From Bdellovibrio sp. (lineage in GTDB: Bacteria > Bdellovibrionota > Bacteriovoracia > Bacteriovoracales > Bacteriovoracaceae): a stretch of DNA of 48,162 bases. The notes beneath the pieces are model-generated. The model worked only from the letters and a program-made list of their open reading frames with translations. It was not told where the DNA came from and searched no databases. Shown here piece after piece: positions 7,921-17,118 of the stretch (position 1 is its first letter; every line of letters starts with the position of its first letter). The stretch spans positions 1-48,162 of the forward strand of contig DZBG01000007.1 in NCBI GenBank assembly GCA_022729855.1, written 5' to 3'. The translations under genes and the position numbers were made by a program.

Positions 7921-8619
7921 ATGAAAACTCTTCTACTAGCTTCACTTGTTGCCCTTTCATTCAACACTCATGCAGTTTGTAATGATGCTACTCTTAACCA
8001 ACTTGAACTTTCAGTAGATCAATTAGAAGAAGTAGTGAATGCCTCAATGGACCAAGATAAAGATTCATTTAAACGCAGAACATATTCTGGTTACGATATG
8101 CTGGTGAAAATCAATACTAACTTCACTGCTCCAGTAGTAGGAAATGGTAAGTATTTTGGATATATCTATACAGTTCCAGGTAACTCATCAACAGTAAAAT
8201 ATCGTGATGAGATCACAGCAGATGATCACTATAAACAAGAGATCAATGATCCATCTTCACAATACATGTCATCATATAAGGTAAATGATTTTAGAGCAGC
8301 AAACGGACTTGAACTTATCAATGCTGCCGGAGCCTATGTTCGTCTTAAGTCATCAGATTTTACAATGGCAAATGGTGGAACACTAAAACTAAGCTTCAAG
8401 ATCCCTCTTCAAAAATCAGGGTCAGTTGATATCGTCGTCAAAAAAGTGAATGGAAAGCTTAAGACTCATGTGAAAAATGCTCAAGGAAAATTAGTTCCTT
8501 TTGACTCACTGAATCTAAATGCTAAGAAAACATTCGTGACAGGGACAAGTATCTTAAATGGCGTGAGTAACATCCAATTTGTAAGTGGTGGCCGTACAGT
8601 TCATACCTATTCAATGTAG
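7921..8619 (+). CDS. Exported protein of unknown function
   Basis: A 232-aa protein with a signal peptide: Lys2, a hydrophobic core and a likely cleavage after THA near residue 18. AAGGA lies 6 nt before the ATG. The mature part has no motif I recognise. It is hydrophilic, beginning with a short Leu/Glu-rich stretch that may be helical and continuing into an alternating pattern that suggests beta structure. It stands between the structured 7.4-7.9 kb region and lipA, and could be co-transcribed with the lip genes (23-nt gap). Function unknown. Confidence 0.75.
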   Translation: MKTLLLASLVALSFNTHAVCNDATLNQLELSVDQLEEVVNASMDQDKDSFKRRTYSGYDMLVKINTNFTAPVVGNGKYFGYIYTVPGNSSTVKYRDEITADDHYKQEINDPSSQYMSSYKVNDFRAANGLELINAAGAYVRLKSSDFTMANGGTLKLSFKIPLQKSGSVDIVVKKVNGKLKTHVKNAQGKLVPFDSLNLNAKKTFVTGTSILNGVSNIQFVSGGRTVHTYSM

Positions 8620-8642
8620 GCCCAAAGTGATAGAGTTCGCCC

Positions 8643-9548
8643 ATGGCCGTTACATACTTTGATAAAGAAAATTATATTAGAAAACCTGAGTGGCTTAAAG
8701 TTAATCTCCCTACCGGAGATAACTTTAAGGACCTCAGAGATAATATGCGCCAAAAAGGTCTCGCCACTGTTTGCGAAGAGGCCAAATGTCCAAATATTTC
8801 TGAATGCTGGAGCTCACGAACAGCAACTGTGATGATTCTCGGAGATACATGTACTCGTGCTTGTAAATTCTGCCACGTCAAAACAGGAAATCCCAAAGGT
8901 TTCATTAATCATACCGAAATTGAAAATACATCTCAGATGGTTGCCATGATGTCTCTTCGCTATATCGTGATCACGAGTGTGGATCGTGATGATCTAGAAG
9001 ATCATGGCGCCGGACATTTTGCGGCCGTTATTCGTAGAGTAAATACAGATCACCCTGAAACAAAAGTTGAAGTGCTCATTCCAGATTTTGCTGGAGACGA
9101 AGTTCGTATGCGTGTTCTAGGTGATAGCAATCCTTTTGTGATTGCACAGAATATTGAAACAGTCAGACGCCTCACCCACCCAGTTCGTGATATTCGCGCG
9201 GGCTATGATAAAACCATGAGCTGTCTTAAATTTTACAAAGATAATTATCCTCATATTCAAACTAAGACATCCATCATGGTTGGCCTTGGTGAAGAGTGGG
9301 CAGAAATTCAAGAAACACTTGAAGACGCCCGTGCCGCTGGTGTTGATATCGTGACTTTCGGACAATACCTTCAACCTAGTAAGCGCCACCTTGATGTGAA
9401 GAGATACTACACTCCAGAAGAGTTTGATGAACTCAAACGTATGGCCTTAAAACTGGGCTTTAAATTTGTGGCCTCAGGACCGCTTGTGAGAAGCTCATAC
9501 AAGGCCGGAGACTTTCTTGATTATGTTGAATCAACTCAATCTAAATAA
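8643..9548 (+). CDS. lipA: Lipoyl synthase
   Basis: A 301-aa radical SAM enzyme that inserts two sulfurs into protein-bound octanoyl groups. The auxiliary cluster motif is Cys44, Cys49, Cys55 (CEEAKCPNISEC), the SAM-cluster motif is Cys70, Cys74, Cys77 (CTRACKFC), and the C-terminal RSSY at 283-286 supplies the serine ligand. Length and motif spacing match the family. The ribosome binding site is weak. The 3' end overlaps lipB, which makes the two steps of lipoate synthesis one unit. Confidence 0.97.
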   Translation: MAVTYFDKENYIRKPEWLKVNLPTGDNFKDLRDNMRQKGLATVCEEAKCPNISECWSSRTATVMILGDTCTRACKFCHVKTGNPKGFINHTEIENTSQMVAMMSLRYIVITSVDRDDLEDHGAGHFAAVIRRVNTDHPETKVEVLIPDFAGDEVRMRVLGDSNPFVIAQNIETVRRLTHPVRDIRAGYDKTMSCLKFYKDNYPHIQTKTSIMVGLGEEWAEIQETLEDARAAGVDIVTFGQYLQPSKRHLDVKRYYTPEEFDELKRMALKLGFKFVASGPLVRSSYKAGDFLDYVESTQSK

Positions 9549-10248
9549 TTACGGTCTAACAGAAGAGAATCTTTCTCATTTTGATGAGCGCACTCTTATT
9601 GTCAAAAAATGGAATTGGGATTATCAGACGGCACTCTCATTTCAGAAGGCTTGTGTAGGTCTTTTTCAAGAAGGTGGGAATCAAAGAGTCTTGATCGTTT
9701 GCAATCATCCTAATCTTTTTACGAATGGACGTGGACTTCAAAAAGCAAAAAAAGGTCAAACCCTAGATCTTGTGGATTTTGATCCGGCAATGGCAAATCT
9801 TCTCCCCTATCCAGTTCATCAAATTACTCGTGGTGGAGGACTTACATTTCATCACCCAGGTCAGTATATTTTTTATCCTATTGTAAAACTTAATCCAAAA
9901 ACGCTCTCACTTTCAAAAATGATTGATGATATTTTTGATTCGGCAAGACTCACTCTTGAGTCTTGGGGAGTAGAAAATCTTTCAAGTGAGAATGAACTTT
10001 TGGGACTTTGGAGAGGAAAAAACAAAGTGGCTTCTATGGGGATTGCGATTGAGAAGCTCACTACTTTTCATGGCATGGCCCTGAATATGTATAAAAATGA
10101 TGAAATAAAAAATGCCATGAGATCTCTTAATCCTTGTGGCCTTAATCCAGAGACATATATCAGTGTTGAGGAATTGCGTCCGCTCGATAGTAATGCCCTT
10201 GAAGACTTTCATACTGAGTTTATCAAAAGGCTTCAACATGCGTGGTAA
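9523..10248 (+). CDS. lipB: Octanoyl-[ACP]:protein octanoyltransferase
   Basis: This enzyme transfers octanoate from acyl carrier protein to lipoyl domains, the step before LipA. Family motifs are present: RGGGLTFHHPGQ, catalytic Lys168 in NKVASMGI, FHGMALN and the nucleophile Cys205 in LNPCG. The start lies inside lipA. The ATG at 9523 is used here, but the in-frame TTG at 9517 sits 6 nt after GGAG, an ideal distance, and could be the true start (243 aa instead of 241). The 3' end overlaps aroC by 11 nt. Confidence 0.95.
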   Translation: MLNQLNLNNYGLTEENLSHFDERTLIVKKWNWDYQTALSFQKACVGLFQEGGNQRVLIVCNHPNLFTNGRGLQKAKKGQTLDLVDFDPAMANLLPYPVHQITRGGGLTFHHPGQYIFYPIVKLNPKTLSLSKMIDDIFDSARLTLESWGVENLSSENELLGLWRGKNKVASMGIAIEKLTTFHGMALNMYKNDEIKNAMRSLNPCGLNPETYISVEELRPLDSNALEDFHTEFIKRLQHAW

Positions 10249-11245
10249 TCAGTTTGGAAAATTCTTCTCTATCACAACCTTTGGAGAATCTCATGGAGAA
10301 GCTCTAGGTGTTGTTATTGATGGAATGCCAGCTGGGGCCTTAGTTGATATTGAACAATTAAAAAAAGAACTCAAGCGCCGAGCTCCTGGCCAGCACGCTG
10401 TTCATACAAATCGTAAAGAAGATGATCTCCCTGAAATACTCTCTGGAGTCTTTGAAGGAAAAACACTTGGTACACCAATCACTGTGATTGTGAGAAATAC
10501 CAATCAAAAATCTGCTGACTACGATAAATTAAAAAATGAATACCGTCCCGGACATGCTGATCAAACAACTATGGATAAGTTTGGTATTCGTGACCACCGA
10601 GGTGGAGGACGTGCTAGTGGACGAGAGACAGTGTCTCGAGTCATTGCAGGATACTTCGCAAAACTAATTATCCCGAAGATTTCTTTCTATGGATATATCT
10701 CTCAAGTGGCTCACTTAAAACTGGCGACTCATCCAAAAAATCATCAAGTCTCTCGTGGGGAAATAAATATTCCTGATTCAAAAATGGAAGCTGAAGTCAT
10801 TGCCTTTTTAAAAGAGTGTAAAGAGAAAGGTGAATCTGCAGGCGGACTAGTGACTCTCTCTATACAGGGTGTCCCTAAGGGCCTTGGTGAGCCTGTCTTT
10901 GATAAACTTAAGGCAGATCTTGCTAAAGCGATGATGTCACTTCCTGCATGCGTAGGTGTGAGTCTCGGGGCCGGATTTGAATTTGCTAACTTACTTGGGT
11001 CTCAAGTTTCTTCAAATTCAAAAAACTTTGGAGGAATGGAAGGTGGAATTTCTAATGGCGAAGAGATTGTGATGACTCTTGCCTTTAAAGCTCCATCAAC
11101 AATTGGAGAGAAAGCAAAAGAAGGCAGACATGACCCTTGTATTTTACCAAGAGTCATTCCTGTCGTTGAGGCCATGGCAGCGATTGTTATTGCAGACCAT
11201 GCTCTTCGCCAAGAGACTTCGACTCTCGCAAAAATTCATCGGTAA
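10238..11245 (+). CDS. aroC: Chorismate synthase
   Basis: This enzyme makes chorismate from 5-enolpyruvylshikimate-3-phosphate using reduced FMN, the last step of the shikimate pathway. Signatures are GESHG near residue 16, RPGHADQT, the Gly/Arg-rich GGGRASGRET stretch, and a conserved DPC near the C-terminus. The 335-aa length is at the short end for bacteria. I chose the ATG at 10238 because it gives the family N-terminus MRGNQFGKFF and has AAAGG 7 nt upstream; the open frame extends further upstream through lipB. The last 59 nt overlap the opposite-strand LtaS-like gene. Confidence 0.96.
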   Translation: MRGNQFGKFFSITTFGESHGEALGVVIDGMPAGALVDIEQLKKELKRRAPGQHAVHTNRKEDDLPEILSGVFEGKTLGTPITVIVRNTNQKSADYDKLKNEYRPGHADQTTMDKFGIRDHRGGGRASGRETVSRVIAGYFAKLIIPKISFYGYISQVAHLKLATHPKNHQVSRGEINIPDSKMEAEVIAFLKECKEKGESAGGLVTLSIQGVPKGLGEPVFDKLKADLAKAMMSLPACVGVSLGAGFEFANLLGSQVSSNSKNFGGMEGGISNGEEIVMTLAFKAPSTIGEKAKEGRHDPCILPRVIPVVEAMAAIVIADHALRQETSTLAKIHR

Positions 11246-13235
11246 TCGCAATCATTCCTGATCTAAAATTCCAAAGCATTGATAGATTCTCTGCACAGTT
11301 ATTTAGTTTTGAATAACTAAGATCCGTCCAACAGTATGGACGACCTTCAATCATGACACCTTTCTTTGAGCCCACAATTCCTGAAACATTAATAGCCACT
11401 CCCTCTTCATGAATTAAATCTTCTCCTAACTTCATGTATTCGATGTTTGATAAAGACAACTCATAAAGCGTCGGTAGAATATCTTCGTGAGAACCAAAAT
11501 TGAGAGGATCATAACTTTTGGGCCTTAGATTTTTAGGAGCATAGATATAAAATGGCACAGCATTTTTTGTAAAAAGTTTTTCTTCGGGAATATTCTTAGC
11601 AAGCCAAAAACTATGATCACCAGTTAAGGCCACCACAGTCTTCTCTCTTAAGTCTCCACCTTTAATATGGCCCACAAATTCTGCAAACTTTTGATTACTA
11701 TACTGCAAAGTGAGAAATCTCTGAGCTACAGTTTGTTTATCTACCGCCATCTCGCTCATAAGAGGATCACTCAATTCAAGAGGACGCGGATTATACGTGC
11801 GTGGAAATTCAAAAGGGGGATGATTTGTAGTCGTAAGAACTAAAAAAAACTGAGGCGTTTTAGCTGTTTTAATTTTCTTTTCGATATAATCGTAAAGATA
11901 CTCGTCAAATATACCCCACTCATTTCCAAGATCGCGGGCCTCTATTTTACTCAGTTCAGGCATTTCATTTTTAATTTCATCGGCACCATGAAGCTCGGTA
12001 TAGTTCTGCTTTTTGAGATATTCACCTAGATCACGCCAGCCTAATTTCCCACCATACACAAAATGCGTATCATACCCTGCTCTCAGATAAGGAATATTTG
12101 CAGATGAAAGGAGTGAAGTTCTCATATACTGGCTTTCTGATAAAAATCTCGCTCCAGGTCTGATCACTTGTCCTTGAGAGACAGAAAGAATACTACCGAT
12201 AGTTCCATTCTCTCCTGAGAGAAAATTCCTAAAAAGAATATCCTCTTTAAAATGCCTATCAAGATCACCTAAAAAATTAAAACTATCGGATTGATAATCA
12301 AGCCAGTAGCTACCAAAGCTCTCCATCACCACAAGGACAACATGAGGAGGAGGAGTGGGTTTAACTGATGTTTTGGTCTTTAGATTATTTAAGAATATAT
12401 TCTCATCAATGACTTTTTTATTAGTAGCGGCGAGAGCTTGTTTCCAGTCCGAGAAGCCCATTTCCTTTATATAAGAAATCTCTGCACGAGAAAAATACTT
12501 TCTAATTTTCATGGCACGGTTAAAACTGATGACTCCATTCACACTCAGTTTATTAATAAAGTCATTATTAGAAAGGAAGGCATCCTCAATGGAGATAGGA
12601 AGTCTTGAAAAGTTTCCTCTTCCACCAAAACCAAGAATTGTAATCCCTAAAAGAAATAAATTGGCCTTAAAAACATAGGTCGAATTTGTAAGGGTAAAAG
12701 TCTCTCGTTTAAAGAACTCTTTCATTAATTTATAGAGAATTAAATGCACAGTCACAATGACTGCTCCCCAGAGAGCAATATTGTAATTTTTAGCAATTGA
12801 GGTTAGAAGAGCGACAGTGTCATCCTCCAGAAATCCAAAAAAAAGAATATTTAAATGATCATGAAAATAAGAATAAAATCCATAATCAAAGATATAAATC
12901 CAAATCAAGAGACTATAGAAAATAAAAAAGTAAAACTGAAAAAACGTTGAAACAATCTTTACCACAAGTGGACTCTTAAAAAATTGCATGAGATGCAAAA
13001 TTAAAAAAGGAAGAACAAAGATATAGCAAACTGGAACCCAGTCAAAACGCAGTCCCAAGAAGAGTGCTTTCATCAGTGGCTCAGGGGTTTGTAAAACCTC
13101 CGTCCATGACCCGAAGAAAGTAATAAACCCTAGGCGCAAGAGACTGAGGACCCCAAGCGTGATAAAGTGAAAATAAAAAAGTGTTTTTAACCAAGGACGG
13201 TAAACAAGTCCGGGTGTAATGATAAGACGATTCAT
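11187..13235 (-). CDS. LtaS-like membrane sulfatase/phosphoglycerol transferase
   Basis: A 682-aa protein with about five N-terminal membrane helices (to about residue 205) and a periplasmic alkaline phosphatase-fold domain. Residues expected for the LtaS/OpgB group are visible: Glu305 in MESFGSYW, a Thr nucleophile at 345 in GENGTIGS, GIFDE near 441-445, NHPPF near 471 and GDH near 549. Gram-negative relatives move phosphoglycerol or phosphoethanolamine to periplasmic glucans or lipids; the acceptor here is unknown. AGGA precedes the ATG. It lies 12 nt downstream of pilT and may be co-transcribed. Its 3' end runs 59 nt into the convergent aroC. Confidence 0.87.
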   Translation of the reverse strand: MNRLIITPGLVYRPWLKTLFYFHFITLGVLSLLRLGFITFFGSWTEVLQTPEPLMKALFLGLRFDWVPVCYIFVLPFLILHLMQFFKSPLVVKIVSTFFQFYFFIFYSLLIWIYIFDYGFYSYFHDHLNILFFGFLEDDTVALLTSIAKNYNIALWGAVIVTVHLILYKLMKEFFKRETFTLTNSTYVFKANLFLLGITILGFGGRGNFSRLPISIEDAFLSNNDFINKLSVNGVISFNRAMKIRKYFSRAEISYIKEMGFSDWKQALAATNKKVIDENIFLNNLKTKTSVKPTPPPHVVLVVMESFGSYWLDYQSDSFNFLGDLDRHFKEDILFRNFLSGENGTIGSILSVSQGQVIRPGARFLSESQYMRTSLLSSANIPYLRAGYDTHFVYGGKLGWRDLGEYLKKQNYTELHGADEIKNEMPELSKIEARDLGNEWGIFDEYLYDYIEKKIKTAKTPQFFLVLTTTNHPPFEFPRTYNPRPLELSDPLMSEMAVDKQTVAQRFLTLQYSNQKFAEFVGHIKGGDLREKTVVALTGDHSFWLAKNIPEEKLFTKNAVPFYIYAPKNLRPKSYDPLNFGSHEDILPTLYELSLSNIEYMKLGEDLIHEEGVAINVSGIVGSKKGVMIEGRPYCWTDLSYSKLNNCAENLSMLWNFRSGMIAITDEFLRESKSLGEEHGLQ

Positions 13236-13247
13236 AGAATCATCCTA

Positions 13248-14345
13248 TCACTCCTCTTGCCCTTCCCCAAACATTAAGTTGCGCTCAAAATCTTCTGGTT
13301 TAGAGGCATTCGATTTTGCCTCTTCCATTGAAATTGTTCCGGCCTTATAAAGTTTGGTGATATGTTGGTCAAAGCTTTGAGACCCTGAACCATTTTTACC
13401 TTTTTCAATATAAAGATAAATTTCTTTGGTCTTAGTAGCATCAAGAATACTTTCACGGATACCAGGATTATTAATCATGATTTCCTGTGTCGCGACACGG
13501 CCTTTCCCATCAACTGTCTTCAAAAGACGCTGTGAAATAGTGGCATGAAGGTTATCTGCAATACGATTTCTCACCGCATGTTGCTCATCAGGTGGAAACA
13601 TTGAAATAAGTCGGCCAATTGTACTTAAAGCATCAGTAGTATGGACCGTTCCGAAAACTAAGTGACCAGTCTCTGCCGCTTTAATAGCAATACCAATTGT
13701 TTCCGCATCTCTCATCTCTCCGATCAAGATAATATCTGGGTCCTGTCTGAGGGCCGCACGAAGGGCCAGACCAAAATCATCTGTATCTTGTCCGATTTCT
13801 CGTTGAGTGATTCGGGCCTTAATGGGTTGGTGAACAAACTCTACAGGATCTTCTAGGGTGAGAATATGAACAGCTGAAGTTTTATTAATATAATTAATCA
13901 TCGCTGCAAGAGTCGAACTTTTCCCTGACCCTGTAGCACCTGTTACAAGAACAAGCCCAGCATTGGCCGAAGCAATTTTATTAATAACAGGAGGAAGTTT
14001 TAATTCTTCTGTTGTTGGAATTTTATCCGAGATAAGACGTAGGATAAGTCCCATCTTCCCTTGATACCGGAAGAAGTTATAACGAATTCGACATAGGCCA
14101 GGAATAGAGAACGATCCATCGTGTTCACGAATATTATCCAAGTTCTTAATCACTTCTGCATTTTTGATCATGATCTGACAAACAAGCTTAATGTCTGCTG
14201 CCGTCGTTGGTTCAGTATTTACCGGAACTAAATCCCCTCTCAAACGAAAGCAAGGCTTCTCATCAGTTCTAATATGAATATCACTCACACTAGAGGCCGA
14301 AGCGGACTTTACTAATTTTAAAAAACCTTCTTTAGTTAAGGCCAT
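13248..14345 (-). CDS. pilT: Type IV pilus retraction ATPase PilT
   Basis: A hexameric ATPase that depolymerises type IV pili and powers twitching. Motifs, numbered from the chosen ATG: Walker A GATGSGKSS near 136-144, an Asp box around LTLEDPVEF, Walker B ILIGEMRD near 206-213 and a His box GHLVFGTVHTTDA near 227-239. The N-terminal SDIHIR corresponds to the SDLHL motif of PilT. The ATG at 14345 is preferred; an in-frame GTG at 14357 would add four residues, and neither has a clear ribosome binding site. No other pilus genes are adjacent. Several pilT paralogs are common in predatory relatives, so this may be one of them. Confidence 0.9.
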   Translation of the reverse strand: MALTKEGFLKLVKSASASSVSDIHIRTDEKPCFRLRGDLVPVNTEPTTAADIKLVCQIMIKNAEVIKNLDNIREHDGSFSIPGLCRIRYNFFRYQGKMGLILRLISDKIPTTEELKLPPVINKIASANAGLVLVTGATGSGKSSTLAAMINYINKTSAVHILTLEDPVEFVHQPIKARITQREIGQDTDDFGLALRAALRQDPDIILIGEMRDAETIGIAIKAAETGHLVFGTVHTTDALSTIGRLISMFPPDEQHAVRNRIADNLHATISQRLLKTVDGKGRVATQEIMINNPGIRESILDATKTKEIYLYIEKGKNGSGSQSFDQHITKLYKAGTISMEEAKSNASKPEDFERNLMFGEGQEE

Positions 14346-14478
14346 AAAGCGACTCACAATATATTAAAGGGTTAACTAATACCTTTATCGTAATTTCCAA
14401 AAGATAGTTTAATAAAAACTGTTACCAGAGCAGTACACTCCACTTTAGTTAATTCTTTAATTTTCGATAAGTTACTCT

Positions 14479-15636
14479 ATGAGAAAAGTTTTTCTTCCAG
14501 CAAGCTGGGAGACAGAGAAATTATTTTTTGAAGGGGATGATTATTTTGGATCACTCCTTAGTGATATGGATTCGGCTACAGAATCTATCACAATGGAAAT
14601 GTATATTTTTGAACAAGATCAAGTGGGTGAATTATTTGCAGATAAACTCAAGCACGCTGCAAAACGTGGAATCAAAGTTCAGCTCATTGTTGATGGAGTG
14701 GGAAGCTATCATTTCTTTGATAAATTTTACGGAGAACTTTTAGAAAGTGGAGTCGAAGTGAGAATGTATAATCCACTTCCCTTTTATCACCCAACCTTTG
14801 AAGATTTATCCCTTTGGCAAAAGATTCGCCTTTTAGGTGTTCGTCTTTGGCACATAAATAAAAGAAATCATCGAAAAATTACTATTATTGATGAAAAGAT
14901 TCTTTATACCGGAAGCTATAATATTACTTCTGATCACTCTGCCCGCTTCAATAAAAATTCATGGCTTGATGCTGGCGTGAGACTCACTGGTGACGCTGTC
15001 AAATTTGCAGTGATGTATTTTAAAAGAACTTGGAAGATGAAAGAGTACCGCACTTATAGGAAGCAGTTAAAAAAACAATATAAACTGAACTGGAAACGCA
15101 TGCCACTAAGACTCAATACGAGTATTAGAATGCGTATGTTTATGGCGCGAGATCTCAAGAAAAGAATTAAAACTTCAACCTCAAGAGTTTGGATTACAAC
15201 TCCTTACTTCATTCCGACGAGAAGTTTTATTAAAGAGCTTGCACGAGCCTCAAGAAGAGGAGTTGATGTAAGACTTCTTATTTCTGCCAAAACAGATGTG
15301 AAAATTTTTAACTTCCTTCAGTATTTTTATTATCCTTATTTATTAAAGAATAAAGTCAAAATTTTCAGATATACTGCCCGAGTCCTGCATGCCAAAAATT
15401 ATATTATTGATGACTGGATGATATTGGGAACTACAAACCTTAATCATCGCTCCTTAATTCATGACCTTGAAGTAGATACGGTTATTGGGAATCATGATAA
15501 TAAACTGATGATGGCCAAACACTTTACGGATGAGTGCGCTTCAGTCAGTGTCTTAACTTTAGAGGATCTTAAAAAAGAAAATATTTTCACACGTTTTATT
15601 ACTACTATTATTTTTATCTTTAGATACTGGATGTAA
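14479..15636 (+). CDS. Cardiolipin synthase-like phospholipase D protein (ClsB-like)
   Basis: A 385-aa protein with two HKD motifs: His131/Lys133/Asp138 in HRKITIIDEK, followed by GSYN, and His304/Lys306/Asp311 in HAKNYIIDD, followed by GTTNLNHRS. There is no N-terminal membrane hairpin, which fits ClsB better than ClsA. Such enzymes join phosphatidyl groups to make cardiolipin or related lipids. The following gene is an EEP-family hydrolase, the same pairing as clsB-ybhP in E. coli, which strengthens the call. No good ribosome binding site is seen. It is divergent from pilT. Confidence 0.85.
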   Translation: MRKVFLPASWETEKLFFEGDDYFGSLLSDMDSATESITMEMYIFEQDQVGELFADKLKHAAKRGIKVQLIVDGVGSYHFFDKFYGELLESGVEVRMYNPLPFYHPTFEDLSLWQKIRLLGVRLWHINKRNHRKITIIDEKILYTGSYNITSDHSARFNKNSWLDAGVRLTGDAVKFAVMYFKRTWKMKEYRTYRKQLKKQYKLNWKRMPLRLNTSIRMRMFMARDLKKRIKTSTSRVWITTPYFIPTRSFIKELARASRRGVDVRLLISAKTDVKIFNFLQYFYYPYLLKNKVKIFRYTARVLHAKNYIIDDWMILGTTNLNHRSLIHDLEVDTVIGNHDNKLMMAKHFTDECASVSVLTLEDLKKENIFTRFITTIIFIFRYWM

Positions 15637-15638
15637 AA

Positions 15639-16391
15639 ATGAAATTAAAAATTCTCAGCTATAATATTCACAAAGGTTTTAATATCGGGAACAGACTTTT
15701 TGTTCTTAAAGAGATTAAAACAGCTCTTAAAGAGATGGATGCAGACATCCTTTTCCTTCAAGAAGTTCAAGGGGATCACTCCCATAAGAAGTGGAAAATT
15801 GATAACTGGAAAACAGCAGCTCAGTTTGAATATTTGGCCGATACTGTTTGGGATCATTTTGCTTACGGTAAAAATGCCATCTACCCTCAAGGCCATCATG
15901 GGAATGCTATCTTAAGTAAATATCCTATTATGAAATGGCATAATCACGATCTCTCTCTTCATAAGTTGGAGCAACGTGGACTTCTTCATGCTGAAATTAA
16001 AATTCCGGCCTTAGGTGGAAAACCGATTCATCTTCTCAACACGCATATCAATCTTTTAGAATACCAACGTATTAAACAAATGCGCATGATTCAGGATTAT
16101 ACGAATAATCATATTAATGAATTAGAGTCTCTTCTCTTTGTAGGCGACTTTAACGACTGGACTAAAAAAGCGGCGAAACTCGTTTTAAAAGAGTTTCAGA
16201 TGAAAGAAATTTTTCATGAACTATACGGAAAATTCCCACCGACTTTCCCTTCAAGACTTCCTGTCCTCTCACTTGATAGGGTCTTTTATCGCCATTTAAA
16301 GCCTGTGGGTTCAATGACTTTAAAGGATGGGATTTGGAGAAAGCTCTCTGATCACTTACCTGTTTATGCGGAGTTTGAAGTTATCGAATAG
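15639..16391 (+). CDS. Endonuclease/exonuclease/phosphatase family protein (YbhP-like)
   Basis: A 250-aa metal-dependent hydrolase of the EEP fold. Visible signatures are SYNIHKG at the N-terminus, LFLQEV with the metal-binding Glu, LLNTHINLL, VGDFNDW and the C-terminal SDHLPVYAEF. It starts 2 nt after the ClsB-like gene, so the two are coupled. E. coli has the same neighbours (ybhP and clsB), and a phospholipid or head-group phosphodiester substrate is a reasonable guess rather than DNA. No signal peptide is seen. The substrate is unproven. Confidence 0.85.
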   Translation: MKLKILSYNIHKGFNIGNRLFVLKEIKTALKEMDADILFLQEVQGDHSHKKWKIDNWKTAAQFEYLADTVWDHFAYGKNAIYPQGHHGNAILSKYPIMKWHNHDLSLHKLEQRGLLHAEIKIPALGGKPIHLLNTHINLLEYQRIKQMRMIQDYTNNHINELESLLFVGDFNDWTKKAAKLVLKEFQMKEIFHELYGKFPPTFPSRLPVLSLDRVFYRHLKPVGSMTLKDGIWRKLSDHLPVYAEFEVIE

Positions 16392-16420
16392 ACCTCTGTC
16401 AAATTATTAGACAGAGGTCT
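16390..16420 (+). terminator. 11-bp stem-loop at the end of the ClsB/YbhP-like pair
   Basis: AGACCTCTGTC (16390-16400), which overlaps the stop codon, pairs perfectly with GACAGAGGTCT (16410-16420) around a 9-nt loop. No T-run follows, so it may act as a 3' stability element or a weak terminator. Confidence 0.55.
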
Positions 16421-16494
16421 GTAATAACTCCTTCTTAGCAGTATTTGGCCTCAATATAAGAGATGATTACATCATTCTTTTTCATGAGGTCTAT

Positions 16495-17118
16495 ATGCGC
16501 CATTTTTTTATTCTCCTTACTCTTTTAAGTAGTCTTTCTGCTTATGCTAAGAAGAGCTATGGGGACGCCTATAATCAAACAATTAAAGAGAATATTGTTT
16601 TCCAGGAAGAAGCGCTCAATTTAATTGGGGGAAGACTTGTTAACCGCCATGATAAATCTGAGATTCTAGGACATTGTAGTGAGATAAATAAGATTTCTGA
16701 ATGTGAAACCATGAACTATATTCTTCATACTCAAAATAAATACTTCCAACTCATTGATCGCAACGGAAATCCGGCCATCGTCAATTTATCAAATTTAAAA
16801 GGAAAAATAGCGACGGAGTATTTTGAGTTAAATTCTAGCTACGAGAGAAATGCTGGGGACTTTACAGGCGCTCTTGCCATGAATTGCGCCTATAATAAAG
16901 CTGCTTGCCCATTACTTATCCTTCTCCCTTTGTCTATCGCTGCAGATTTAATCATGCTACCAGCTGATCTCATTGGACCTAAAATTGCTGGTGCTTTAAA
17001 CAAAGAAAGTAAAAGAGTGAGATATACTTCAAAAATAATTTATGATGAAGTTGAGAATTCTAAAAAATTATCTCATCGAAATTTCAATCTTTTTTTAGAT
17101 TCTATTTCTGAACAATAA
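16495..17118 (+). CDS. Exported protein of unknown function with an internal hydrophobic segment
   Basis: A 207-aa protein with a signal peptide likely cleaved after AYA near residue 18. GAGGT precedes the ATG. Around residues 137-163 a hydrophobic stretch includes LLPLSIAADLIMLPADLIG. Its P-L-S...D...LP.D pattern recalls small YceK/YidQ-type (DUF1375) envelope proteins, but the resemblance is short and I do not assign the family. Six cysteines are present in the mature part. The 3' end overlaps the convergent peptidase gene by 17 nt. Confidence 0.7.
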   Translation: MRHFFILLTLLSSLSAYAKKSYGDAYNQTIKENIVFQEEALNLIGGRLVNRHDKSEILGHCSEINKISECETMNYILHTQNKYFQLIDRNGNPAIVNLSNLKGKIATEYFELNSSYERNAGDFTGALAMNCAYNKAACPLLILLPLSIAADLIMLPADLIGPKIAGALNKESKRVRYTSKIIYDEVENSKKLSHRNFNLFLDSISEQ

